NCBI GenBank assembly: GCA_039817415.1
Contig: JBCBVV010000014.1
Location: forward strand, 62,001 to 126,000
Origin: JALEFZ01 sp039817415
Lineage (GTDB): Bacteria > Bacteroidota > Bacteroidia > J057
Direction: 5' to 3'
DNA length: 64,000 nt
Positions 9,217 through 17,578 of the stretch are shown in pieces; position 1 is the first letter of the stretch, and every line of letters starts with the position of its first letter. The notes beneath the pieces are model-generated. The model did no database searches and was not told the DNA's origin. It saw nothing but the letters and a program-made list of their open reading frames with translations. The position numbers and the translations under genes are program-made.

Positions 9217-10008
9217 ATGAAGACAGCACTCATTACTGGAGGATCAAGTGGATTAGGATATGCCCTTTCGGAGAAATTCGCGGAGGAAGGATACCGCATT
9301 CTTTGGGTATCAAAACCTCAAGACGAACTGGAAAGAGGAAGAAATTACCTGACGACCAGTTTCCCGAAGGTGGAGTTACATATGCTCAGCCTTGATTTGG
9401 TTCCGGACGATGCTCCTGCCCAATTGATGAAGTGGGTAGAAGAAAATGGCTGGGAAGTAGATGTGTTGGTCAACAATGCCGGTTTTGGAAGCTATGGATT
9501 TCTATTGGATACCGTACATCAAGTGGAAGTGGCCATGATGAAGCTTCACATGATAAGCCTTTACTCTTTGACAAGACTGTTTTTGGATAAGATGGAGAAA
9601 AGAGGACATGGATTGATCATCAACATCAGTTCCAATTCCTCTTTTCAACCTGTCCCCAAATTCGCCACCTATGCTTCTTCTAAGGCCTTTGTGCTGCGAT
9701 TTGGGAGGGCTATTTCTGAAGAACTGCGCATGAAAAAATCTAAGGTCAGGCTCCTAACGGTTTGCCCTGCAGCTTTGAATGATACGGCTTTTCAGAAACG
9801 TGCCGACATGGAAAAAGTAAAGACCTTTCAAGGACTTGCCACCACCTCTAAATATGAAGTTGTCAAGGATGTTTGGAAGGCCATCGAGCGAAACAAGTCC
9901 TTCGTAATCAGTGGCTGGAAAATGCGCTTTTTGAATCGTTTGAGCTGGATTTTACCTTATGGAGTTCAAATGGCCCTTGTTAGACGAGAAGTAGAAGAAA
10001 TGCCTTGA
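9217..10008 (+). CDS. Short-chain dehydrogenase/reductase
   Basis: NAD(P)-dependent oxidoreductase of the classical SDR family, 263 residues. The cofactor motif TGGSSGLG is at residues 7-14, the structural NNAG follows the fourth strand, the catalytic Ser lies in IISSNSSF, and the YxxxK pair is Tyr152/Lys156 in YASSK. It may oxidise a hydroxyacyl-CoA or a precursor alcohol of the pathway; substrate unknown. The C-terminal end (MALVRREVEEMP) resembles membrane-associated ketoreductase-type SDRs. It sits between the ligase (29 bases) and the SCP2-fused dehydrogenase (63 bases). Confidence 0.9.
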   Translation: MKTALITGGSSGLGYALSEKFAEEGYRILWVSKPQDELERGRNYLTTSFPKVELHMLSLDLVPDDAPAQLMKWVEENGWEVDVLVNNAGFGSYGFLLDTVHQVEVAMMKLHMISLYSLTRLFLDKMEKRGHGLIINISSNSSFQPVPKFATYASSKAFVLRFGRAISEELRMKKSKVRLLTVCPAALNDTAFQKRADMEKVKTFQGLATTSKYEVVKDVWKAIERNKSFVISGWKMRFLNRLSWILPYGVQMALVRREVEEMP

Positions 10009-10071
10009 TACAGTCAGAACCACCATTCACCCAAACCACCAACCCAAAAGAAACAGAACAAATTACGACAT

Positions 10072-11583
10072 ATGAAATCATTGTATTTGACAGAGGAACA
10101 CGAATTGTTCCGCCAGAGTTTGAGAAGCTTTTTGGATAAGGAAGCCATGCCCTACATTGATCAATGGGAAGAAGAGCGAAAAATTCCCAGAGAGATTTGG
10201 AAGAAAATGGGCGATATGGGCTTTCTGGGCTTGGGGTATCCCACAGAGTACGGAGGATCAGAATTGGACTTCTTCTACGACATGGTATTCACAGAGGAGA
10301 TCACCAAATGCTTCTCCGGTGGCTTCGCTGTGGTACAGTTGGTGGTACAGTACATGTCAGCTCCCTACATTCTGAAGTACGGATCAGAAAAATTGAAGCA
10401 AAAATATCTTCCAGGTATCATCTCAGGAGACAAGATTTCCAGTATTGGTATCACAGAACCAAGTGCTGGTTCCGATGTAGCCAATATCAAAACGACCGCT
10501 CGCAGGGAAGGAGATTACTATATCGTGAATGGCTCCAAGACCTTTATCACCAATGCGGTCTATGGAGATTTCATTGTAACAGTAGTCAAGACCGATCCTT
10601 CCGCAGGACCGGCAGGGGTGAGTTTACTGGTGATTGATCGCGATGCAGAAGGGGTTTCCGCGACCAAGCTCAAGAAACTTGGATGGCATGCCTCCGATAC
10701 AGCCGAACTGGGTTTTGACAATGTAAAAGTTCCTGCAGAGAACTTGATTGGAGAAGAGGGAAGTGGTTTTTATTACCTCATGGGCGGACTACAACTGGAG
10801 CGTCTGATTGCTGGGGTTGGTGGATATGCAGGTTGTGAGCACGCTGTCCAGCATGCCTTGAAATACATGAAGGATCGTGAAGCCTTTGGACGTCCATTGA
10901 CCAAATTCCAAGTACTCCGCCACAGAATTGCCCAATTGGCCTCAGAGATCGAATCGGTGAAGCAATTCGTTCAAAACTGCGCCTACATGCATGAGAAGGG
11001 TGAGTACGTGGTGAAGGAGTGTTCAATGGCCAAACTATTGGCAACTGAACTTTCGGACAAAACCATGACCCAGTGTTTGCAATTCTTTGGAGGATATGGA
11101 TATATCGAAGAATACAAGATCGCCCGTCTTTTCAGAGATAGCCGAATCGGTACAATCGGAGGGGGAAGTTCGGAGATCATGCGTGAGATCATTTCCAAAA
11201 TGGTGATAGACGATATTACCTATGAAGCAGCCTCCATTCCTTCAGATAGCATGATGGTCAATGGAAATGGTGATCTACAAGCAAATAAGGGCGTTTCCTC
11301 CATTCTGGAAGGGATTCAAGCATCCGCCTCTAAAGCTTCTCCCTTAGGCTCTAAGCTGAAATTTGATTTCGGCCAAGAACAATTAATGATTGACGGAACG
11401 GGAGCAAGCAATCAGGTAAGCACCAGCAATGAGGAAGCCAACTGTACGGTTCAGGTTTCCTTGGATGACTTCAAATCCCTGGTTAAAGGACAGCTAAACC
11501 CCATGTCAGCGGTTATGTCTGGTAAAATCAAAATCAATGGAGACATGGGCGTAGCCATGAAGCTGCAATCGTTGTTTTCCTAA
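10072..11583 (+). CDS. Acyl-CoA dehydrogenase fused to a C-terminal SCP2 (sterol carrier) domain
   Basis: Residues 1-385 form a normal acyl-CoA dehydrogenase: GITEPSAGSDVAN, SKTFITNA, and the C-terminal FGGYGYIEEYKIARLFRD. The usual YEGT base is replaced by IGGGSSEI, so the catalytic base is probably Glu243 in LQLERL, the position used by isovaleryl-CoA and long-chain acyl-CoA dehydrogenases. Residues about 400-503 form an SCP2-like lipid-binding domain (KLKFDFGQEQ, VQVSLDDFKSLVKGQLNPM, SGKIKINGDMGVAMKL). The fusion suggests delivery of a hydrophobic acyl-CoA to the active site. Last gene of the unit, closed by a terminator. Confidence 0.9.
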   Translation: MKSLYLTEEHELFRQSLRSFLDKEAMPYIDQWEEERKIPREIWKKMGDMGFLGLGYPTEYGGSELDFFYDMVFTEEITKCFSGGFAVVQLVVQYMSAPYILKYGSEKLKQKYLPGIISGDKISSIGITEPSAGSDVANIKTTARREGDYYIVNGSKTFITNAVYGDFIVTVVKTDPSAGPAGVSLLVIDRDAEGVSATKLKKLGWHASDTAELGFDNVKVPAENLIGEEGSGFYYLMGGLQLERLIAGVGGYAGCEHAVQHALKYMKDREAFGRPLTKFQVLRHRIAQLASEIESVKQFVQNCAYMHEKGEYVVKECSMAKLLATELSDKTMTQCLQFFGGYGYIEEYKIARLFRDSRIGTIGGGSSEIMREIISKMVIDDITYEAASIPSDSMMVNGNGDLQANKGVSSILEGIQASASKASPLGSKLKFDFGQEQLMIDGTGASNQVSTSNEEANCTVQVSLDDFKSLVKGQLNPMSAVMSGKIKINGDMGVAMKLQSLFS

Positions 11584-11600
11584 CTTCTACCTAATAGAAA

Positions 11601-11635
11601 AAAAGCTGGTAGACTTTCATAGCCTACCAGCTTTT
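11601..11635. terminator. Bidirectional terminator between the catabolic unit and dapD
   Basis: Twelve-base stem AAAAGCTGGTAG / CTACCAGCTTTT with an 11-base loop. Read on the plus strand it ends in four T; on the minus strand it is followed by seven T, so it can stop both convergent transcripts. Confidence 0.85.
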
Positions 11636-11657
11636 CATATATCACCTAGCATGAGCC

Positions 11658-12473
11658 TTATACACTCACACCAAAGTCTCTCAAGGCGTCGTTCAAAGAC
11701 ACCTTCTTGTCTGTAGATTCTTTTCTTTTACCAATGATAAGCGCACAGCTCACCCCGTACTCCCCTGCAGGGAATTTCTTCATATAAGTCCCAGGAATCA
11801 CTACTGAGCGCTCAGGAACATATCCTTTGTACTCCACCGGTTCATCACCAGACACATCAATGATCTTACTAGAAGCAGTCAAAACCACATTGGCCCCCAA
11901 CACAGCCTCTTTGCCTACTCTTACCCCTTCTACCACAATAGAACGGCTTCCAATGAAGGCATTATCTTCAATGATTACAGGTGCTGCCTGAACGGGCTCC
12001 AGCACACCGCCAATTCCTACCCCACCACTCAGGTGAACGTTTTTCCCGATTTGCGCACAAGAACCTACGGTCGCCCACGTATCTACCATAGTTCCACTGT
12101 CTACATAAGAACCGATATTGACGTAGGAAGGCATCATGACAACGCCAGGTGCGATATAAGCCCCATAGCGAGCGGTAGCAGGAGGAACTACTCTTACCCC
12201 CTGAGCCTTGTAATCCGTCTTCAAAGGCATTTTGTCGTGGTATTCGAAAGGAGCATTGTGAATGGTCTCCATGCTTTGAATGGGGAAGTTTAAAATGACA
12301 GCCTTTTTCACCCAGTCATTGACCTGCCACCCATCTTCGGTAGGCTCCGCACAGCGTAGTTTTCCTTTGTCTAGCTGTTCCATGACCTCAGCAATGGCTT
12401 CACGGGTTTGGGCCTGCTGTAGGAGCTCTCGGTTCTCCCAGGCCGCAGTTATGATAGATTGAATCTCTTGCAT
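11658..12473 (-). CDS. dapD: Tetrahydrodipicolinate N-succinyltransferase
   Basis: Succinyl-CoA dependent step of the meso-diaminopimelate/lysine pathway, in the cytoplasm. About 271 residues from the ATG at 12473, the same length and first residues (MQEIQSII) as DapD of other bacteria; a TTG nine codons upstream would overlap a -7 box and is rejected. The left-handed beta-helix (hexapeptide repeats) is visible from about residue 100 to 210, with VNIGSYVDSGTMVDTWATVG and the later GYVPERSVVIPGT characteristic of the family. It is a single-gene unit here, convergent with the catabolic cluster. Confidence 0.96.
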   Translation of the reverse strand: MQEIQSIITAAWENRELLQQAQTREAIAEVMEQLDKGKLRCAEPTEDGWQVNDWVKKAVILNFPIQSMETIHNAPFEYHDKMPLKTDYKAQGVRVVPPATARYGAYIAPGVVMMPSYVNIGSYVDSGTMVDTWATVGSCAQIGKNVHLSGGVGIGGVLEPVQAAPVIIEDNAFIGSRSIVVEGVRVGKEAVLGANVVLTASSKIIDVSGDEPVEYKGYVPERSVVIPGTYMKKFPAGEYGVSCALIIGKRKESTDKKVSLNDALRDFGVSV

Positions 12474-12497
12474 GCTTCTAATTGGAAATTTTGCACG

Positions 12498-12505
12498 CAA
12501 ATATA
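12498..12505 (-). promoter_or_regulatory. Bacteroidota -7 box for dapD
   Basis: TATATTTG on the minus strand fits the phylum consensus TAnnTTTG and lies 24 bases before the preferred ATG. Its place explains why the longer TTG-start reading (12500) is unlikely. Confidence 0.55.
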
Positions 12506-12647
12506 GGAAAAGAGGGCTAATTACAGTATGTGGACTCTTGTATATGATAGAAGCAGGATTTGACAGCCAAAAAGAGTCCCTTGTCCTTCGTTTCGCTTAT
12601 CACGAATAAAATCAGCATATTAGAATGTTATAAATCAACCCTATTTC

Positions 12648-13439
12648 ATGCGCCTTCCTATATACCAGGTGGATGCCTTCACCGATAGAATTTTTGGAGG
12701 AAATCCAGCAGCGATTTGTCCCCTTGAGACTTGGCTTCCCACAGCCACCATGCAAGCTATCGCTGCAGAAAACAACCTAGCAGAAACTGCCTTCTTTGTG
12801 AAACAAGAAGACCATTACGAACTGCGCTGGTTTACACCCGTTCTTGAAATAGACTTGTGCGGACATGCGACCTTGGCTTCGGCTCAGGTGATGTATGAAT
12901 TCCTCAACTATCAGGACAACCAAATTCACTTCAAAACACGATCAGGTTCACTAAGGGTTACCCAAGAGGGGAACAAACTATCCATGGACTTCCCATCCAG
13001 ACCTCCTAAACCAATGGAAGCTTCTGACCTCCTTTTGGAAGCCTTGGGCGTGGAACCAGTATTTGTAGGCAAATCAAGAGATATACTCGTACAAGTAGAA
13101 AAGGAAGAGTATGTGAAGAAAATAGAGCCGGAAATGGACTTGGTTGCCCAACTTGACTGTATTGGGGTTATTGTTACAGCCGCTGGGGAAAAGGAGGATG
13201 TTGATTTTGTATCGAGATTCTTTGCCCCACAAGCAGGTGTACCCGAGGATCCCGTTACAGGTTCCGCCCATTGTACATTGATTCCTTTTTGGGGAGAGAA
13301 ATTGGGAAAAACCGATATGTACGCCAGACAAATCTCCCCGAGAGGAGGAGGTTTATGGACCAAGTGGAAAGGAGATAGAGTAGAAATGGCTGGAACAGCC
13401 GTTACCTATCTGAAGGGGGAAATTACCATTGACTTATGA
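12648..13439 (+). CDS. PhzF-family isomerase
   Basis: PhzF/YddE-fold protein of 263 residues, related to phenazine-pathway isomerase and to DapF. Conserved marks are YQVDAFTDRIFGGNPAA at the start, NNLAETAFF (with Glu46 at the PhzF acid/base position), DLCGHATLASA, and EDPVTGSAHC in the second half. Most members of this family outside phenazine clusters have unknown substrates and no other phenazine gene is present here. The stop codon overlaps the start of the next gene in ATGA, so the two are translationally coupled. Confidence 0.9.
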   Translation: MRLPIYQVDAFTDRIFGGNPAAICPLETWLPTATMQAIAAENNLAETAFFVKQEDHYELRWFTPVLEIDLCGHATLASAQVMYEFLNYQDNQIHFKTRSGSLRVTQEGNKLSMDFPSRPPKPMEASDLLLEALGVEPVFVGKSRDILVQVEKEEYVKKIEPEMDLVAQLDCIGVIVTAAGEKEDVDFVSRFFAPQAGVPEDPVTGSAHCTLIPFWGEKLGKTDMYARQISPRGGGLWTKWKGDRVEMAGTAVTYLKGEITIDL

Positions 13440-16360
13440 AAAGACCTTGTAGTTTTCTGATTGCCATATTCGTTTTGGTTGGAGGTCTCTTTGCCCAACC
13501 AGCACATCCAGATAGCAGCCGTGCCTTTCTTACGTGGCTGCGAACAGAACAATCCAAGCTAGATCAGATACGTATTCCTAAGAAGGAGGACCTCGCCAAC
13601 GCTCAAAAATTGGGGCGTTGGGATCTTTCAGAAAGATGGCTCAACAACCCTGGATTGAGCTTGATGAATGCAGATGAGTATGCTCTCCAACAGGCCTACA
13701 CTTTCCATCGCTATGATCAGCTACGGAATATCCTCAACGGAATCCTCATCCAAGGCATTCAAATCGATACTGATCTGACCGACCGATGGCAAGCTCAACT
13801 CAGCCTTATCAGCTGGGAATTACAAGATGCCCGAATGACCTATTTGAGCATGATGAAGGATAGCCATACCAAGGCGGAAGCCCTCTTGGGTCTGGGAAAG
13901 ATCGAAATCTATCAAAAAAACTACCTCAAGGCGGAAGCACTGGGGGAAGAGTTGAGCCAAATAACCTCGCACAAAGGAAAAGGCTTTCTCCTCATGGCCG
14001 AAGCTAATTTCTGGCTTCGACGCCAAGAAAAAGCCGAGACTTACCTTATCGAATCTCTCAAGGCAGACCCCTTTAATGCAGATGCTCGTTTTGCCTATGG
14101 ATATGCCATTTGGAGAAGAAGAGATGCCACCCAATTACAAGCCATGGCCGACCAATGGGAAATAGCCCTGACTTTGAACCCGCTGCACTATCAAACACAT
14201 TGGCACTGGGGGAATGGCCATACCCATCTTACCTTTGCTGATTATGCCGACCCTGAAGAACAAATCATACGACCTATATTGAATCAGGCCATGGATTCAA
14301 TTGTCCAAGGACAAGTTACCAAGGGACTGGAGGCATTAAGAGCCACCAGAACTCAATATCCCACCTCAGTTATCCCAGATTTATACAGGGCGTCCATTTT
14401 CTACCAACTTCCTGAAAAAGATTTCCCCGCTCATTTAGATTCTTCTCAGGCCATTTTTCTCCAAATGCTAGCCAAAAAACCACACTTTGGTCCTGCCCAC
14501 AATGGACTAGCAGCAGTTATCAAAAAGCGCCAAATGCAAGCCTTGGCAGAATATCCTGAACTGGAAAAGAACATTGAAGCGGTTAGGATTCCTCAGAAAG
14601 AATTGTTGTACAAGGTATTCCCTGATCTCGGACATTATCCAGGAGACAGAGTGGCCAAGATGGTTTGGTCTCAATTGGGGCCAACGACTGCTTACTTGCC
14701 TATGCTGGCCCGACTAGGCAGAACCTTTGCCCTTCCTCCCCTTCATGTGGATTTGGCCATTGCGATGAAAAACTCCTTTTTCCGAGGCGGAACAACTTTC
14801 GACAACAGGCAATGGATGGACATTAGAGGTGTTGGTTCTGGCGCTACGGGAATCGAATATATCGAAAGAGGATCACACTTGGAACGAAACGTTACCCAAC
14901 ACGAATACGTTCATCTTTTCCATGGAAGACTCTTCACCGATCAGGAAATGCGCGATGTCCGCAACCTCTATTACCAAGCCATGAAAGACAGTGCTGTGCT
15001 AGACTACTATGCCGCCAACAACGAATTTGAATACTTAGCACAAGCCATTCCTGCCTACTATTCTGAGAAAAAAGTTCATCCCCTCAACCACAAATCCGCC
15101 AATACGAGGACTGACTTAAAGGAAAAGGATCCTGCTATGTACAAATGGATCGAACAGCTTGAAGCCAAACAAAAAGCATACATCAAAGGTGATAGTACCG
15201 CTTTAAAAGGAAACTGGGCAGAAGCTTATTTACAGTTGGCTAGACAAATTCGACCTAAGAGACTTGACTCCATCGGTCTGTCTTATATTGATTCGGCCCT
15301 TTACTTTGTAGGGGATTACATTCCTGCCTGGGTCGAAAAAATTGAATTTTACCAAAGGAAAAATGAACTCAAAACGGCTCGAAAGCTACTCAGTCAGGCA
15401 AGGCAGTTGGCCCCTGGCCATCCCTATCTCTATGTGAAAGAAGGAGAAATCTGGGAGGAACAATTTCTAAACAATGACCTTTCAAGGGACAAAGCCATCA
15501 GACGAATTGCCAAAGCATACGAATCTGCTTACGAGCTGGAACAAGATTTTATGCTAAGGGCGAATCAAAACACTAAGCTCCTGAATTTCTATGAGTCCTT
15601 TTCTCTTTGGGATGAAGGTGTACAACTAGCCGAGGACTATGTGCTTGATGGTCCAGAAATATCCACTTACTTGCAAGATGAGAAAGAGCGAAACCAACTC
15701 TTCCTTGCCAAGATTCAGGGAAAAATGGGGAATCTGGTTGCATCAAAAAGGATATTTGATGCCCTTATCACAGCCAATCCACAAAACTATGCCTATAGAC
15801 GTGCCTATGCAGAAGTCCTCTACCAAATTGGAAGCCATGAGGAACTCAAAAATCTAATTGAACCCAGTTATGAACTCTTGAAGGCTGCTGGCAGTCCGCA
15901 AAAATGGATGCTCCAGTATCTGTTGATAGCCGCCCTAGCAGAAGGAGATAGTGTACAAGCCATATCCTACCAACAAATCATGAACAATACCCGCATGCGA
16001 GGTGGCACCAATCCTATGATAGAAGTAGATATCATCAGTCGGCAATATGGAGCTGATTCTGCGCGGGTCAAGTTAAGCACCATCCCTAAGCCCAATTTAC
16101 CCATGAACATGGGGACATACTTGTATTGGCAGGGTAAGCTACTTACGATGTCTGAAGAATGGAATGAAGCACAGAGCGTATTGGAGAAAGCCTTAGAAGC
16201 ACATCCTTATCATCTCCCTGCTAGAATATTGCTCATGAAGGTTCACCTCAACCTGAATGATGCCAAGGCTTCTGCCACAGTAGGCCGGGAGGGAAGCTAT
16301 CTACCCTTGCCACCAGGACCGTTCTATTCCAGACAAATGGAAAAAATGCTGGAAGAATGA
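13436..16360 (+). CDS. Secreted TPR protein with embedded HExxH metallopeptidase-like site
   Basis: 974 residues with an N-terminal signal peptide (SFLIAIFVLVGGLFAQ). Residues about 130-380 and 590-960 are tetratricopeptide-like helical repeats. Between them lies a segment with His489-Glu-Tyr-Val-His493 (HEYVH), followed about 40 residues on by NEFEYLAQ (Glu530/Glu532), a plausible third zinc ligand as in gluzincins. Activity and substrate are unknown; the arrangement suggests a periplasmic or surface peptidase that uses the repeats to hold partners. It overlaps phzF by four bases and the methyltransferase gene by four bases. I do not recognise a named family for the full length. Confidence 0.8.
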   Translation: MKRPCSFLIAIFVLVGGLFAQPAHPDSSRAFLTWLRTEQSKLDQIRIPKKEDLANAQKLGRWDLSERWLNNPGLSLMNADEYALQQAYTFHRYDQLRNILNGILIQGIQIDTDLTDRWQAQLSLISWELQDARMTYLSMMKDSHTKAEALLGLGKIEIYQKNYLKAEALGEELSQITSHKGKGFLLMAEANFWLRRQEKAETYLIESLKADPFNADARFAYGYAIWRRRDATQLQAMADQWEIALTLNPLHYQTHWHWGNGHTHLTFADYADPEEQIIRPILNQAMDSIVQGQVTKGLEALRATRTQYPTSVIPDLYRASIFYQLPEKDFPAHLDSSQAIFLQMLAKKPHFGPAHNGLAAVIKKRQMQALAEYPELEKNIEAVRIPQKELLYKVFPDLGHYPGDRVAKMVWSQLGPTTAYLPMLARLGRTFALPPLHVDLAIAMKNSFFRGGTTFDNRQWMDIRGVGSGATGIEYIERGSHLERNVTQHEYVHLFHGRLFTDQEMRDVRNLYYQAMKDSAVLDYYAANNEFEYLAQAIPAYYSEKKVHPLNHKSANTRTDLKEKDPAMYKWIEQLEAKQKAYIKGDSTALKGNWAEAYLQLARQIRPKRLDSIGLSYIDSALYFVGDYIPAWVEKIEFYQRKNELKTARKLLSQARQLAPGHPYLYVKEGEIWEEQFLNNDLSRDKAIRRIAKAYESAYELEQDFMLRANQNTKLLNFYESFSLWDEGVQLAEDYVLDGPEISTYLQDEKERNQLFLAKIQGKMGNLVASKRIFDALITANPQNYAYRRAYAEVLYQIGSHEELKNLIEPSYELLKAAGSPQKWMLQYLLIAALAEGDSVQAISYQQIMNNTRMRGGTNPMIEVDIISRQYGADSARVKLSTIPKPNLPMNMGTYLYWQGKLLTMSEEWNEAQSVLEKALEAHPYHLPARILLMKVHLNLNDAKASATVGREGSYLPLPPGPFYSRQMEKMLEE

Positions 16361-17448
16361 AGGCAAAACTCGATTTTGAAGGCAAATTGAGCCTAGATGA
16401 AATATATGCGCAGCATCACAATGGCCAGTTAGAAGGGGCACCTGAGAATATCTTAGACAAGGGCCGAGCCTACTTTATGGGGGACAACCTACCCATTCTC
16501 CTACATCTTTTGCCTCAGCTAAAAGGCAAAATTGACCTCATCTATATTGACCCTCCCTTTGGCACCGGCCAACCTTTCGTAGATATTCATCAGGAACAAG
16601 CTTATTCTGATCAATTAGAGGGAGATGCCTTTTTAGCCTTTTTATGGAAAAGACTCATTGTTTTGAGGGAATTCCTTTCAGAACAAGGCTCAATCTATGT
16701 TCATATCGACAAGAAAGTTGGGCATTACGTGAGAGTCATGCTGGATGAAATATTTGGGCCCACTAACCACATCAACGACCTGACTCGCATCAAATGCAAT
16801 CCCAAGAATTTTTCGAGAAAGGCATACGGAAACTTTTCCGACATGATTTTATTCTACGCCAAAAACAGGGATCAACATATTTGGAACGACCTGACAGAAC
16901 CTCTAAGAGAAGAGGAAGTACAGCAGCTATTCCCCAGAATTCATCCTACACATGGTCCTTACACCACCCACCCTCTTCATGCGCCCGGAGAAACAAGGAG
17001 TGGAGATACGGGGCAGGAATGGAAAGGCCTCATGCCTCCTCCCGGAAGACATTGGAGATTCAGCAGGGAGGAGTTGGACCGCCTTGAAGCAGCAGGTAGA
17101 ATCGAATGGTCATCCACGGGTAACCCCAGAAAAATTGTATTTGCGAAGGACCATAAGGGGAAAAAGATTCAGGATGTCTGGACATTTAAGGACAAAGGAC
17201 TTTCCTATGTAGACTATCCTACCCAGAAAAATCACGACCTCCTTCAACGAATTATTCTCAATTCCTCACATGAAAATAGTTGGATTATGGACGCCTTTGC
17301 TGGGAGTGGGGGTACATTATGGGTAGCAGAATCGTTGAAGAGGAAATGGATTGGTATGGATCAATCTCCCATGGCAATTAACCTGGCCAATAAGCAAATC
17401 GAAAAACTTCAGCTTGAGGTCGAGTCAAGGACATGGAATCCAAGCTAA
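16357..17448 (+). CDS. Site-specific DNA methyltransferase (beta class, N6-adenine or N4-cytosine), orphan
   Basis: S-adenosylmethionine-dependent amino-methyltransferase of 363 residues. Motif IV IDPPFGTG (Asp65-Phe68) precedes motif I DAFAGSGGT (from about residue 312), the order that defines the beta class found in type III and many type II enzymes. No restriction endonuclease or specificity subunit lies next to it, so it looks like an orphan methylase for regulation, or a remnant of a restriction system. Its start overlaps the stop of the TPR peptidase in ATGA, an odd operon partner for a DNA-modifying enzyme. The recognition sequence cannot be predicted. Confidence 0.88.
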   Translation: MKAKLDFEGKLSLDEIYAQHHNGQLEGAPENILDKGRAYFMGDNLPILLHLLPQLKGKIDLIYIDPPFGTGQPFVDIHQEQAYSDQLEGDAFLAFLWKRLIVLREFLSEQGSIYVHIDKKVGHYVRVMLDEIFGPTNHINDLTRIKCNPKNFSRKAYGNFSDMILFYAKNRDQHIWNDLTEPLREEEVQQLFPRIHPTHGPYTTHPLHAPGETRSGDTGQEWKGLMPPPGRHWRFSREELDRLEAAGRIEWSSTGNPRKIVFAKDHKGKKIQDVWTFKDKGLSYVDYPTQKNHDLLQRIILNSSHENSWIMDAFAGSGGTLWVAESLKRKWIGMDQSPMAINLANKQIEKLQLEVESRTWNPS

Positions 17449-17578
17449 TGTTGATAAATTATCCGACATAATAGTTTGAGGACAACCATTTTAAACAATA
17501 AGGACTAAGCAAGCCTTAACCCTTCATTATTCTTTACAAACATTAACCTTGGGGAATTCCCTTTTTACACCTAAAACA

